Shown here: positions 15,429 through 23,646 of the stretch, piece by piece
Numbering within the stretch: the stretch's first letter is position 1
Layout: each line of letters opens with the position of its first letter
Position numbers and translations under genes: made by a program
Assembly (NCBI RefSeq): GCF_900113735.1
Contig: NZ_FOQM01000058.1
Span: 1 to 37,974, forward strand
Direction of reading: 5' to 3'
DNA from: Bradyrhizobium sp. Gha
Lineage (GTDB): Bacteria; Pseudomonadota; Alphaproteobacteria; Rhizobiales; Xanthobacteraceae
DNA: 37,974 bases
The notes under the pieces: generated by a model
Databases searched by the model: none
The model's input: only the letters and a program-made list of their open reading frames with translations
Told to the model about the DNA's origin: nothing

Positions 15429-16565
15429 TCATGCATGGATGCCTGACGTTCGGGCGCGACCGATGGTCTCGCCATTCTCTTTGTCAGACTGCAAGAGCGC
15501 TGTACCGTAGGCGAACAGGCCAGGAATGCCCCCCGTATGAAGGAAGACAATGGTCTTGGCCTTTCCCAACGCGCCGACGGTCGCCTGGGCGAGCAGCGAG
15601 GCCATTGCTCTCCCGGTATAAACGGGATCCAAAAGGAGGCCTTCCGTGCGGGCCGTGACGTCAATGGCTTCCAGCACGGAGGGGTCGACGACGCCGTAGT
15701 CTGCCGAGGGATAGAGCACCTCGATACGGCTCCGCGCACGTACCACGGAGGAGTCGAGCCCGACGAGGTCAGCCGTACGCGCCGCAAGTGCCAAAACAGC
15801 TGCTGCTGAGACAGCATTGTGCGAGCCGGAACTGACTCCGAAAAGATATGGCGGCCGCTCCCAATAGGCGGTTCCGGCTGCCAAGCCTGCGAGTGTACCG
15901 CCGCTTCCGGCACAACAGACGATCGCGTCGATGCTAAGATTTCGGTCGCGAGCTTGCGCTTCAAGTTCAGAGGCGCAAGCGATGTAGCCGATAGCGCCGA
16001 GGGGAGTCGAAGCGCCACCCGCGATGAGATACGCTTTTCGACCATTCTTCAGCTCACGTTGGAGAGCCATCTGCGCGATCTTAAGACAGTCTGTTCCTTT
16101 TACGACGGCCTCAATTGGCGCACCGAGGATTCGCCCCATCAGCAGGTTCCCGGAAGAAGTGTAGACTTCGCCTGGATTATCCAGCCGCTGTTCCAAGATC
16201 AGGCGGCAGCCTATACCGAGACGGGCGGCAGCGGCGGCGGTTTGTCGAGCATGGTTCGATTGCAGCGCGCCATGTGTGATCACGACGTCAGCCTGCTGCT
16301 GAAGAGCGTCGGCCATAACAAGCTCGAGCTTACGAGATTTGTTGCCGCCGCCGGCAAGCCCGGTGCAATCGTCTCTCTTGACGTAGAGCGATCGATTGCC
16401 ACCGAGATGAGCGCTTAAACGGTGAAGCGGCTCCAAAGGGGTCGGAAGATGACACAGCGCTGCACGAGCAAAGCTACTGAGCGGCCGGTCATCGAGGCTA
16501 ATCTCAAGTCTGTCATGAAGGTCGGCGTCTTGCCTAAAAACGCATCTCAAATGACTGCGCGTCAT
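15429..16565 (-). CDS. D-cysteine desulfhydrase-family PLP enzyme (not ACC deaminase)
   Basis: A 378-residue fold-type II PLP enzyme of the ACC deaminase/D-cysteine desulfhydrase family. LPTPLEPLHRLSAHLGG is followed by the PLP-lysine block GLAGGGNKSRKLE (K76) and QSNHARQTAAAAARLG. The two positions that separate the activities are readable. Where ACC deaminases have Glu in VYEGKS, this protein has Thr317 in DPVYTGRAM. Where they have Leu in HLGG, it has Thr344 in FLHTGGIPG. Both are the desulfhydrase-type residues, so ethylene-precursor breakdown is not expected. Family members act on D-cysteine, beta-chloro-D-alanine and other D- or unusual amino acids. The ATGA start overlaps the stop of the permease gene, making this the last gene of the ABC importer operon. 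It probably degrades what the importer brings in. Confidence 0.85.
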   Translation of the reverse strand: MTRSHLRCVFRQDADLHDRLEISLDDRPLSSFARAALCHLPTPLEPLHRLSAHLGGNRSLYVKRDDCTGLAGGGNKSRKLELVMADALQQQADVVITHGALQSNHARQTAAAAARLGIGCRLILEQRLDNPGEVYTSSGNLLMGRILGAPIEAVVKGTDCLKIAQMALQRELKNGRKAYLIAGGASTPLGAIGYIACASELEAQARDRNLSIDAIVCCAGSGGTLAGLAAGTAYWERPPYLFGVSSGSHNAVSAAAVLALAARTADLVGLDSSVVRARSRIEVLYPSADYGVVDPSVLEAIDVTARTEGLLLDPVYTGRAMASLLAQATVGALGKAKTIVFLHTGGIPGLFAYGTALLQSDKENGETIGRARTSGIHA

Positions 16566-17482
16566 CTACAACTCCGATTCGCAGGGTTCAATCGATCCTG
16601 CATCCGGTCGCCTAGTATGCTGAGAGAGAGCACTGTCAGCACAATCACGACGCCGGGAATGACGGCGATCCACCAGGCGGTCGTCACGTAGGTTCTTCCA
16701 TAGCCGACCATTGTACCAAGACTGCTCAGCGGCGGCTGAACGCCAAGGCCAAGGAAACTCAATGCGGACTCGAGGAGGATCACCTCCGAGAAGTTCAGGA
16801 TCATATTCACGATGAGCGGCCCGGCGACGTTAGGTAGAACGTGACGGCCATAGAGCCGGAGAAAGCCGGCACCGTAACTCCTTACAGCCAGGGTATAGCC
16901 TTGACCGAGTGCTGAAAGCGCCAAACTGCGAGCCAACCTCGCATACCGCTCCCACCCGTAGATGCCCATGATCACCAGGAACAATCCAAAACTGTTGCCG
17001 AAGAACGCCAACAGCGCGAGCGCAATGATGGTGAACGGCATTGCGGCCTGAAGATCCACCAGCATCTGAACACTTTCCTCAATCCAGCCCCGGAAATGCG
17101 CCGCGATGAAGCCCAGTGTCGTTCCGAGCAACGCTCCAAGGCCGCTGCCCACAAGCGCTACCAGCAGGCTGGTGCGGACTGAGAGGAGAAGGCGGGCCAA
17201 GATGTCTTGGCCGAGATCATCAGTACCGAGGATATGCGCCCAGTTGCCGCCGAAAAGAAGGGGAGGTCGAAGCCTGGCGCGCAGATCCATGGAGATCGCA
17301 TCCGGGCTGGACAGAAGGCTGTCCAGCAACGCCGAAATGAGCAAAAGGATTAGCCAGGCAAGCGCCAATGCCGAAAGCGGCGCGAAGCGTGTTGCACGCC
17401 ATCGCACAGACTGCCGCGCCCACAGTCGCCTCAATGGCTCGTATGCACGCACGGCGCCGAGATTAGATTCATGCCAGGTCAC
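16562..17482 (-). CDS. Peptide/opine-type ABC transporter permease (DppC-like)
   Basis: A 306-residue inner-membrane permease of the BPD_transp_1 family, DppC/OppC branch. The N-terminal cytoplasmic tail precedes a first helix (LSALALAWLILLLISALLDSLL). A periplasmic loop with the conserved HILGTDDLGQDILARLLLSVRTSL follows, then five helices. The EAA loop that contacts the ATPase reads YARLARSLALSALGQGYTLAVRSYGA. LGLGVQPPLSSLGTMVGYG is another hallmark of this branch. The start overlaps the preceding permease stop by four bases, and the stop overlaps the next gene in the same way. It pairs with the DppB-like protein to form the pore. Confidence 0.93.
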   Translation of the reverse strand: MTWHESNLGAVRAYEPLRRLWARQSVRWRATRFAPLSALALAWLILLLISALLDSLLSSPDAISMDLRARLRPPLLFGGNWAHILGTDDLGQDILARLLLSVRTSLLVALVGSGLGALLGTTLGFIAAHFRGWIEESVQMLVDLQAAMPFTIIALALLAFFGNSFGLFLVIMGIYGWERYARLARSLALSALGQGYTLAVRSYGAGFLRLYGRHVLPNVAGPLIVNMILNFSEVILLESALSFLGLGVQPPLSSLGTMVGYGRTYVTTAWWIAVIPGVVIVLTVLSLSILGDRMQDRLNPANRSCR

Positions 17483-18420
17483 AGCACCCTCGACGCAATC
17501 TCGAGGTCGCGGATCCGCGGATCGAGCCAGCCATAGGAGAGATCGACGAGCAGATTAGCCGTTACCATCATGAGAGAAGCTAGCAAGATGATGGCCTGAA
17601 CGACGGCAAGATCCCGGCTGAACACGGACTCGACCAAGAGATGACCTACGCCTGGCCATGCGAACAGGCTCTCGACGATGATGCTGCCGGAGATGAGCGA
17701 GCCGATGTACATACCGAAGACGGTCAGGGTGGGAATCATCCCGTTCGGCAGTATATGTGCGCGTATGATAGCCATCTGGGGTATGCCGCGACCTCGAAGC
17801 CCAGTGACAAAAGGCTGCCCCAACACATCGATCGTCGCCCCTCGTGTGAAGCGGGCGAAGATCCCGATCCAGGCGGCACTTAGGCAAAGTACGGGAAGCA
17901 CGACGTGACGTATCGATCCCGTCCCTCCCGTGGGAAGCCAATGCAAACTCACAGCAAAGACAATGATCGTCAGAATCCCGAGGAAGAAGTTGGGAACGCT
18001 AAATGCTGTGACTGCGGTCAGCATAATTGCACGGTCCGTTAATCGGCCGCGCCGCAATGCAGCAAGCACGCCGATCGCGATACCCGTGCAGATGGTCAAC
18101 GGTACTGCGACGACCATGAGGGCCAGCGTATTGGGCAAAGAGGCGAGCACAAGGCTGACTGCAGGGCGCCCATCTCTGAATGAGAAACCAAAATCACCAC
18201 GAAAAACATTGGCTACATAGTCCAAATACTGAACAATGAGCGGCTGATCGAGCCCCCATTTGTGGCGCAGTGCCGCTTCAACTTCTGGGGTCACCAAATT
18301 AATAGGGAGGATAATCTGTGCTGGATCGCCGGACAGCCGAAGAACGATGAAGACGAAGCTAACCGTCAGCCATACAGTCAAGGCTGCGCGGAAAAGTTTT
18401 CTAAGCACCAATGCCAGCAT
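17479..18420 (-). CDS. Peptide/opine-type ABC transporter permease (DppB-like)
   Basis: A 313-residue permease of the DppB/OppB branch. It starts with the typical first helix FRAALTVWLTVSFVFIVLRL, followed by SGDPAQIILP. The loop HKWGLDQPLIVQYLDYVANVFRGDFGFSFRDGRPA is diagnostic of this branch. The EAA-type loop is FVTGLRGRGIPQMAIIRAHILPN, and the SGSIIVESLFAWPGVGHLLVE block follows. It overlaps the upstream ATPase gene by 20 bases and the downstream permease by four, so the operon is tightly coupled. Together with DppC it forms the transmembrane channel. Confidence 0.93.
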   Translation of the reverse strand: MLALVLRKLFRAALTVWLTVSFVFIVLRLSGDPAQIILPINLVTPEVEAALRHKWGLDQPLIVQYLDYVANVFRGDFGFSFRDGRPAVSLVLASLPNTLALMVVAVPLTICTGIAIGVLAALRRGRLTDRAIMLTAVTAFSVPNFFLGILTIIVFAVSLHWLPTGGTGSIRHVVLPVLCLSAAWIGIFARFTRGATIDVLGQPFVTGLRGRGIPQMAIIRAHILPNGMIPTLTVFGMYIGSLISGSIIVESLFAWPGVGHLLVESVFSRDLAVVQAIILLASLMMVTANLLVDLSYGWLDPRIRDLEIASRVL

Positions 18421-19438
18421 GATCTTCCTCGATGCGTTTTTCGGAGCGGCGGCCGGTCGTCACCTTGTGGCAGGCCACATGGTGAGCTGGAACGAGTTCG
18501 ATGAGATTTGGAGCGGCGGATCTGCAGAGCTCTGCCACATCGGGACAAGCAGATGCGTAGGCGCAGCCGATTCCGGAAGGCGAAGAAATGGCAGTACAGC
18601 TTTGAACTGGAGTAGAACGCCGGCGTCGCCTAGCCAAAGCCGGCGAGGCGCCGAGCAGCGCGCGAGTATAGGGGTGCAGCGGCTCGTGGAAAAGCACCTC
18701 GGCGGGTGCCTCCTCGACGATGCATCCGGAATGCATGACGGCGACCCGGGTGCAGAGATGCCGGACGACCGCGAGGCTATGGCTAACGAGAACGAGCGTA
18801 AGCCGTTCCGATTGTGCCAGATCATCTAGGAGATTGACGATCTGCGCCTGAACCGAAACATCGGCTGCGGAGGTTGGCTCGTCACAGATCAGAATCTTCG
18901 GGGCAAGCGCGAGGGCGCGAGCGATGACTACGCGTTGGCGTTGGCCGCCGCTCAGCTCCGCCGGATATCGCTCTGCGATAGCGGCAGGCAGGCCGACCTT
19001 GCTCAGCAGATCATGGACGCGGTTGCGGCGCTGCTGGCGCGTGCCGAGACGGTGCACATCAAGAGGCTCGATAACCTGATCGAAAATACGCAAGCGTGGA
19101 TTTAAGGCGCCATGCGTGTCCTGGAAGACCATCTGGACGGCGCGGTGGAAGCCGAAGCGCTCGGTACGGGAGAACTCGCGTATGTCTCGTCCACAATAAA
19201 GAACTCGGCCGTGGGTTGGCTGGTCGAAGCCCATGAGGAGGCGACCGAGAGTCGATTTTCCAGATCCGCTCTCACCGACGATGCCGAGGCGTTCCCCGGC
19301 GTGCAGCATCAGAGTCACATTCTGGACGGCTGACACATGCGGGGGGGAAGTAAACGGAAGCGCACGCGCACCAACACGATAGATGCGAGTCACCTGCTCC
19401 GCGGCCAAGAGCAACCTGTTCGGCGGGTCGCCGGTCAT
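18401..19438 (-). CDS. Peptide/opine-type ABC transporter ATPase (OppF/DppF-like)
   Basis: A 345-residue ABC ATPase. Walker A is GIVGESGSGKSTLGR, the signature LSGGQRQRV, and Walker B LICDEPTSAADVS with the downstream switch His in LVSHSLAV. The Q-loop reads QMVFQDTHGALNPR, typical of DppF/OppF. The C-terminal oligopeptide-transporter extension (PLHPYTRALLGASP onward) is present with a Cys-rich tail (GCAYASACPDVAELC) as in iron-sulphur-binding DppD/F proteins. An oddity is Ala for Leu in the D-loop (SAADVS instead of SALDVS). It overlaps the OppD-like gene by four bases. Confidence 0.93.
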   Translation of the reverse strand: MTGDPPNRLLLAAEQVTRIYRVGARALPFTSPPHVSAVQNVTLMLHAGERLGIVGESGSGKSTLGRLLMGFDQPTHGRVLYCGRDIREFSRTERFGFHRAVQMVFQDTHGALNPRLRIFDQVIEPLDVHRLGTRQQRRNRVHDLLSKVGLPAAIAERYPAELSGGQRQRVVIARALALAPKILICDEPTSAADVSVQAQIVNLLDDLAQSERLTLVLVSHSLAVVRHLCTRVAVMHSGCIVEEAPAEVLFHEPLHPYTRALLGASPALARRRRRSTPVQSCTAISSPSGIGCAYASACPDVAELCRSAAPNLIELVPAHHVACHKVTTGRRSEKRIEEDHAGIGA

Positions 19439-20457
19439 TCGGTGGCCTCGAGGTGCGTTGGTCCAGCGCTCTCGCCGTACACATCATGGTGGCAGGCAAC
19501 CCTGTGGGCCCTGCCTAGAGTTCGAAGAGCGGGAGTCTCATTCGCGCAAACAGGACTTCCGTGGACACAGCGACGCAAAAACCCACAACCGAGAGCCTCC
19601 ACCGCATCTTGAAGCGGATTACCAGGCACGGGCACGAGCCGGCGTTTACGCTCCTCGATCTGCGGCACGGCGCCCATGAGCCCGACTGTGTATGGATGGG
19701 CGGGCGTAGCAAACAAGATATCAGCGGGAGCCGACTCAACGATCCGGCCTTGATACATTACGAGCATCCGGTCCGCGATCTCGGCCACAACTGCGAGATC
19801 ATGCGTGACGAGGATCACTCCGAGGCCGTGGGTGTCACAAAGACGGCGGATGAGCGCGAGCACTTGCGCCTGCACAGTGACATCAAGTGCGCTCGTTGGT
19901 TCGTCGGCAATGAGCAGTTCCGGATCACCTGCGAGCGCCAATGCGATACAAACCCGTTGCGCGATTCCCCCGGAGAGCTGATGGGGATAGGCCGCGAGGA
20001 CCCGCGCAGGGTCTCTGAGTCCTACCTCCAGAAGTATGGAGCGTACTCTGGCGAGTCTGGCTTTGCCGGTGGTAACACCGTGGACGCGCAGGACCTCATT
20101 AAGCTGAGAGCCGACCGTTCGTAGAGGGTCTAGTGAAGCATGAGCATCTTGAAATACGAACCCGATGCGACGGCCACAAAGCCGAGAGCGGCTTTCCTGA
20201 GGAAGGGCCAAAACGTCGGCACCATTTAGCCACGCATGACCCGTCACCAATGCGGCATTTGGGAGGAGTCCGGGCAGCGCGAGGCAAGCGGTGCTCTTTC
20301 CACTGCCGCTCTCTCCCACTATCGCCAGAATCTCGCCCTTCGCGAGCTCGAATCCAAGTCTGCGGACGACAGTTTTTTGTGTGCCGTCTGCACGATAATG
20401 AACGCTCATATCCTCGACATGCAGCAGGGAGCTTGCGATCGTTGCGGATCGTGTCAT
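19435..20457 (-). CDS. Peptide/opine-type ABC transporter ATPase (OppD/DppD-like)
   Basis: A 340-residue ABC ATPase with Walker A AIVGESGSGKSTACL, signature LSGGIAQRV, Walker B LLIADEPTSALDV and switch His in LVTHDLAVV. The Q-loop reads IGFVFQDAHASLDP. The signature has Ile-Ala where Met-Ser/Gln-Arg is usual. The C-terminal extension HPYTVGLMGAVPQ followed by a cysteine cluster (GCGFLRRC, HGSPVC, HRVACH) is characteristic of DppD-type subunits. It starts 39 bases after the binding-protein gene ends and overlaps the second ATPase by four bases. Confidence 0.93.
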   Translation of the reverse strand: MTRSATIASSLLHVEDMSVHYRADGTQKTVVRRLGFELAKGEILAIVGESGSGKSTACLALPGLLPNAALVTGHAWLNGADVLALPQESRSRLCGRRIGFVFQDAHASLDPLRTVGSQLNEVLRVHGVTTGKARLARVRSILLEVGLRDPARVLAAYPHQLSGGIAQRVCIALALAGDPELLIADEPTSALDVTVQAQVLALIRRLCDTHGLGVILVTHDLAVVAEIADRMLVMYQGRIVESAPADILFATPAHPYTVGLMGAVPQIEERKRRLVPVPGNPLQDAVEALGCGFLRRCVHGSPVCANETPALRTLGRAHRVACHHDVYGESAGPTHLEATE

Positions 20458-20496
20458 GCGGCGCTTCTCTCGTTGCGGTCAGGTGGTCGCAACAGC

Positions 20497-22092
20497 TTAC
20501 GGGATGTTTTGCGCAGGGTTGCTGCCGAGCGCACCCGTTAAGGACAGATTGCCGGCGCGAAGATCCATAAATTCACAGGGATAGGCAGTCCAAACGAGGG
20601 CCTTGCGTTTGCCGTAAAACACCGGGAGCTCGTACAGAACGGTGCCTGGTGGATCCTGGTCTAAGATGCGCAGCATGTCGCGGGCGGCGCTACGGCGGGC
20701 TTGCAAATCGCTGCTCTGCTCAAGGATCTGCCCGAGCCTATCGAATTCGGCATTGGCCCAATAGCCTTCTTGCTGATAACGGTCGTTAGGGCTGAAGATC
20801 CGCCACAACTGGCTGGCGGGGTCAGGAAAGAAAGCCGTGGCCGACGTGTCCTGTATGTTACGCGCGTCGTCCTTCTTGTAGACTTGGGACCAGTTCTCAA
20901 CGAAATCGATCTGAACGTTGAGCCCGACCGCCTTCCACATCTGCTGTAGAATGCGTCCCGTCGCCACTCCGGCCGTATAGTAGTCGGGGACCATACGGTA
21001 ATGTATCAACTCGCCCTTGTAGCCGGCCTGTTTGAGAAGCTCGCGGGCTTTGTTTGGGTCGTAGGCAGGCTGTGGCCAATTGGCGATATACATCTTCCCG
21101 AAGAAGTCCTGTTGCAGCCCGTGCGGCACGCGTGTGCGCCCATGGAAAACCGTGTCGACGATCAGCTGCCGGTCGATCGCGAGATTGAGAGCCTGGCGAA
21201 GTCGCCGATCTGCCAGATTTTTGGCGCCACCATTATAGACGATCATACGGATAGTGCGGATGGGGCCCCCGACGGTCGCGAAGCGCTCGCGATCCTCGAT
21301 CTCTTTGAGCTGGTCAGGAGGCACCTCCGTTATGATATCGACTTCGCCTGTGAGCAATCCCGCAATTCGGGCACTCGTATCTGCCACCTCCTTGAAGACG
21401 ACCTTGGCAACCGGCGCCTTCTCTCCCCAGTAACGATCGAAGCGCTCGAGTGTGATTGACTCACCGGGTTTGATTTCGGCTAAGCGATAGGGACCGGTTC
21501 CGATCACCGCCCGGCTCCACGCGTCCCAATTGGCTGCCGCTTGATATGCTCGCTTGCAAATGACCTGGGCGGGATAATTCGCAAGGCGCTCCTCGAGGAG
21601 AGGATCGGGGACCTTGCTGATCACCTTCACAGCATAGGGGCCGACCGCTTCAACGGAGGCGATGTTGCCGAGTAGGATCGCGCCGACTGCATGACCGGGC
21701 GCCTTGTCCTCTAGAAAACGCTCTGGTCCAAAAGTGAATACAACATCTTCGGCTGTGAAGTCGCTTCCATCCTGGCATTTCACGCCACGACGCAGCTTGA
21801 GCTCCAAAGTTCGCTCGTCCACGCGCTGCCAAGAGGTCGCCAACCCCGGGACAAGGGCAAAGCCTTGCTTGTAGTCGATGTCGATCAGGGTCTCGAGGAC
21901 ATTCGGAACGATGCGCATGGCAACATTGCTGAATTCCCGCATAGGCTCCAAAGTGGGTGGATTTTGTTGCACGGCTGCGATGAGCCGGTCTGAAGTCGCC
22001 GCGTGAGCAGGCTTACATGGGTTGCCTGCCAGGAAAGACCCCATACCGAGTGCGCTCAGGAACAGCTTAGTCGACAAGGCAAGAAATGCCAT
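20497..22092 (-). CDS. Family 5 extracellular solute-binding protein of the ABC importer
   Basis: A 531-residue periplasmic binding protein of the DppA/OppA type (SBP family 5). The N-terminus MAFLALSTKLFLSALGMGSF and the following stretch up to PAHA form a Sec signal peptide with AHA cleavage context. The mature protein carries QNPPTLEPMREFSN, the RGVKCQDGSDFTAEDVVFTF block typical of the family, and TGPYRLAEIKPGESITLERFDRYWG. The start at 22092 is chosen because GGAGGAGGG lies directly upstream; the longer frame start at 22146 has no such site. It is the first gene of the importer operon and downstream of the GntR gene, with a repeat element between. The ligand is unknown; family members bind peptides, opines and glutathione-like compounds. 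Confidence 0.92.
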   Translation of the reverse strand: MAFLALSTKLFLSALGMGSFLAGNPCKPAHAATSDRLIAAVQQNPPTLEPMREFSNVAMRIVPNVLETLIDIDYKQGFALVPGLATSWQRVDERTLELKLRRGVKCQDGSDFTAEDVVFTFGPERFLEDKAPGHAVGAILLGNIASVEAVGPYAVKVISKVPDPLLEERLANYPAQVICKRAYQAAANWDAWSRAVIGTGPYRLAEIKPGESITLERFDRYWGEKAPVAKVVFKEVADTSARIAGLLTGEVDIITEVPPDQLKEIEDRERFATVGGPIRTIRMIVYNGGAKNLADRRLRQALNLAIDRQLIVDTVFHGRTRVPHGLQQDFFGKMYIANWPQPAYDPNKARELLKQAGYKGELIHYRMVPDYYTAGVATGRILQQMWKAVGLNVQIDFVENWSQVYKKDDARNIQDTSATAFFPDPASQLWRIFSPNDRYQQEGYWANAEFDRLGQILEQSSDLQARRSAARDMLRILDQDPPGTVLYELPVFYGKRKALVWTAYPCEFMDLRAGNLSLTGALGSNPAQNIP

Positions 22093-22161
22093 TCGATCCC
22101 TCCTCCAGGGGCGATCCGGGGGCGGTCCCCGCGCCATCTGCGCCAACTGGTATGGACCAGA

Positions 22162-22181
22162 TCTGTTACACTCTTGTTACA
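22162..22181. promoter_or_regulatory. Direct-repeat element in the promoter region of the ABC importer operon
   Basis: TCTGTTACA (22162-22170) and TCTTGTTACA (22172-22181) are near-identical repeats in the same orientation, 70-90 bases before the binding-protein start. The second is the exact reverse complement of TGTAACAAGA at 11201-11210. It is a candidate operator for the adjacent GntR-type regulator (inference). Confidence 0.45.
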
Positions 22182-22239
22182 TCTAAATGACGAAGACTGT
22201 TCCGTCGCTTGGGAGAAGCGGGCGCGTTGCTTGGCGCGA

Positions 22240-22956
22240 TTACTTTTCGATGGAGAACTCGATGATGTCGTGGCGCCAGAATTCGTTGTCGACCTCGACC
22301 ACACGTCCTGACCGCTCCACTTTGAGGCGGCGGATGAACAGTCCGGGGGCGCTCGGGGTCAGGCCTAGTGCGTGGGCTTGCCATTCGTTCAGCCGCGTCG
22401 GGCGAATGGTGATACGCCTCTGTTCGGTCTGAACGCCGTAGTGCTTGCGAAGGGTGTCGGTGAGCGGGGCCTCGTGAGAAATCTGGTCAAGGTCGGGAAA
22501 AACCTCTGCATCGAGGAAATACTCCTGAAGCGCGACCCTTCGATCATCAATCGAGCAAAGGGTGGTCATACGGAAGACGTCTAGATCCCCCCTATGCTCG
22601 AAGAAGCTTGCAAGCCGCGGTCCCGCCCTGACACGTCCTATTCCAATAAGCTCCCATCGCGGCATTCGCCCGTGGAGCTCGACAATCCGCGCGAAATTGA
22701 TGTGATGGGTCGGATCGTAGGTGATCCGGGGAAAGGAAACGAACCATCCGCTCCGGTCCTTTCGGAACACTAGGCCTTCGCCTTCCAAATGCAGGAGGGC
22801 TTGCCGAATCGTTGTTCGTGCCGAGTCAAACTGCTCGCATAGAGTCCGCTCTGAAGGCAGTCGTTCCCCCGGGTGCCATCTGCCATGTTCGATTTGTTCA
22901 GCCAAAAATTCGCGAATTCTCAAATACTGCCGCTGATCGGTAACAGGCTCGAACAT
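22240..22956 (-). CDS. GntR/HutC-family transcription regulator with UTRA domain
   Basis: A protein of about 238 residues. The N-terminal winged helix (YLRIREFLAEQIEHGRW, PGERLPSERTLCEQF, ARTTIRQALLHLEGEGLV) is a GntR HTH. The C-terminal two thirds form a UTRA ligand-binding domain (IGIGRVRAGPRLASFF, RMTTLCSIDDRRVALQEYFLD, and the closing EVDNEFWRHDIIEF). UTRA regulators respond to small molecules, often sugars, histidine intermediates or phosphonates. The EFWRHD ending recalls the phosphonate-related PhnR/PhnF branch, but that is only a resemblance. Starts at 22977 and 23040 are also in frame; 22956 begins just before the HTH. It sits directly upstream of the importer operon and very likely controls it. 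Confidence 0.85.
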   Translation of the reverse strand: MFEPVTDQRQYLRIREFLAEQIEHGRWHPGERLPSERTLCEQFDSARTTIRQALLHLEGEGLVFRKDRSGWFVSFPRITYDPTHHINFARIVELHGRMPRWELIGIGRVRAGPRLASFFEHRGDLDVFRMTTLCSIDDRRVALQEYFLDAEVFPDLDQISHEAPLTDTLRKHYGVQTEQRRITIRPTRLNEWQAHALGLTPSAPGLFIRRLKVERSGRVVEVDNEFWRHDIIEFSIEK

Positions 22957-23241
22957 ATGCTTATCAGAGGATCGCATGCCACAACAAACGCGGAACGCTT
23001 TTGTGGACCACTTCACACTGCCTTTTCTCTTCAGCAGCACCTACCGGCTTGCTGCATAGTCCATGGCAAAATCCAAGGTAGGAAACCCTGTTTCCGCCCG
23101 CCTAGCTCCCAGGGGACCTCATTGTAGGCCAAAACTGCGATGAAGATTGATCAAGCGAGCAGGATCGGAGGATTAAGCCTCACAAGTCCCGAGCTAACCC
23201 TCGCGGCGGAACCCTGTCAAGCTAGCGCGTTCTCAACGGAG

Positions 23242-23628
23242 TTAATCCTGAGCATCGAGCGAGTAACCTCGGGAGTGCACCGTCCGGATACAATTGGGTT
23301 GACCGTTTTTATTGAGTGCCTTGCGAAGGCGCCCGACATGGACGTCGACAGTCCTCGAAACGACGTGGAGGTGCTGGCCCCAAATGCTGGATAGGAGTTC
23401 GGCCCTCGAAAACACCTGCTGCGGGTGCTCAAGGAAATACTGGAGCAGCCGGAATTCCACCGGCCTCATCTTAATTGGTCTTCCGCTGCGACTCACGCGC
23501 TGTGTCCGAACATCCATAACGACGTCGAGGAACTCCAAGTGATCGCGCGAGCACGCTACACGTGCGGAATTCGATTGCTCGTCGCCGTCGCTAAGTTGCT
23601 TGCTAGCCTGATTTTTCGGCACTTCCAT
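23242..23628 (-). CDS. PhoB-type winged-helix DNA-binding protein lacking a receiver domain
   Basis: A 128-residue protein whose last 95 residues are an OmpR/PhoB-type DNA-binding domain. Landmarks are PIKMRPVEFRLLQYFLEHP, then FSRAELLSSIWG, then VVSRTVDVHVGRLRKALN and the closing wing IRTVHSRGYSLD. The wording is very close to PhoB itself, the phosphate-starvation regulator, including SRTVDVHVGRLRKAL. The first 30 or so residues are polar and do not form a receiver domain, and no phospho-acceptor Asp is present. It cannot therefore be controlled by phosphorylation like PhoB. It may bind pho-box-like sites constitutively or be a silenced fragment that still expresses. The start at 23628 has AAAGGGCGG upstream; 23646 is an alternative. 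It lies 285 bases upstream of the GntR gene on the same strand. Confidence 0.78.
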   Translation of the reverse strand: MEVPKNQASKQLSDGDEQSNSARVACSRDHLEFLDVVMDVRTQRVSRSGRPIKMRPVEFRLLQYFLEHPQQVFSRAELLSSIWGQHLHVVSRTVDVHVGRLRKALNKNGQPNCIRTVHSRGYSLDAQD

Positions 23629-23646
23629 GAAAAGCCGCCCTTTCAT

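Noticed and set aside
15429..16565. Annotation as ACC deaminase (acdS)
   Set aside because: The two activity-determining residues are Thr and Thr, as in D-cysteine desulfhydrases.
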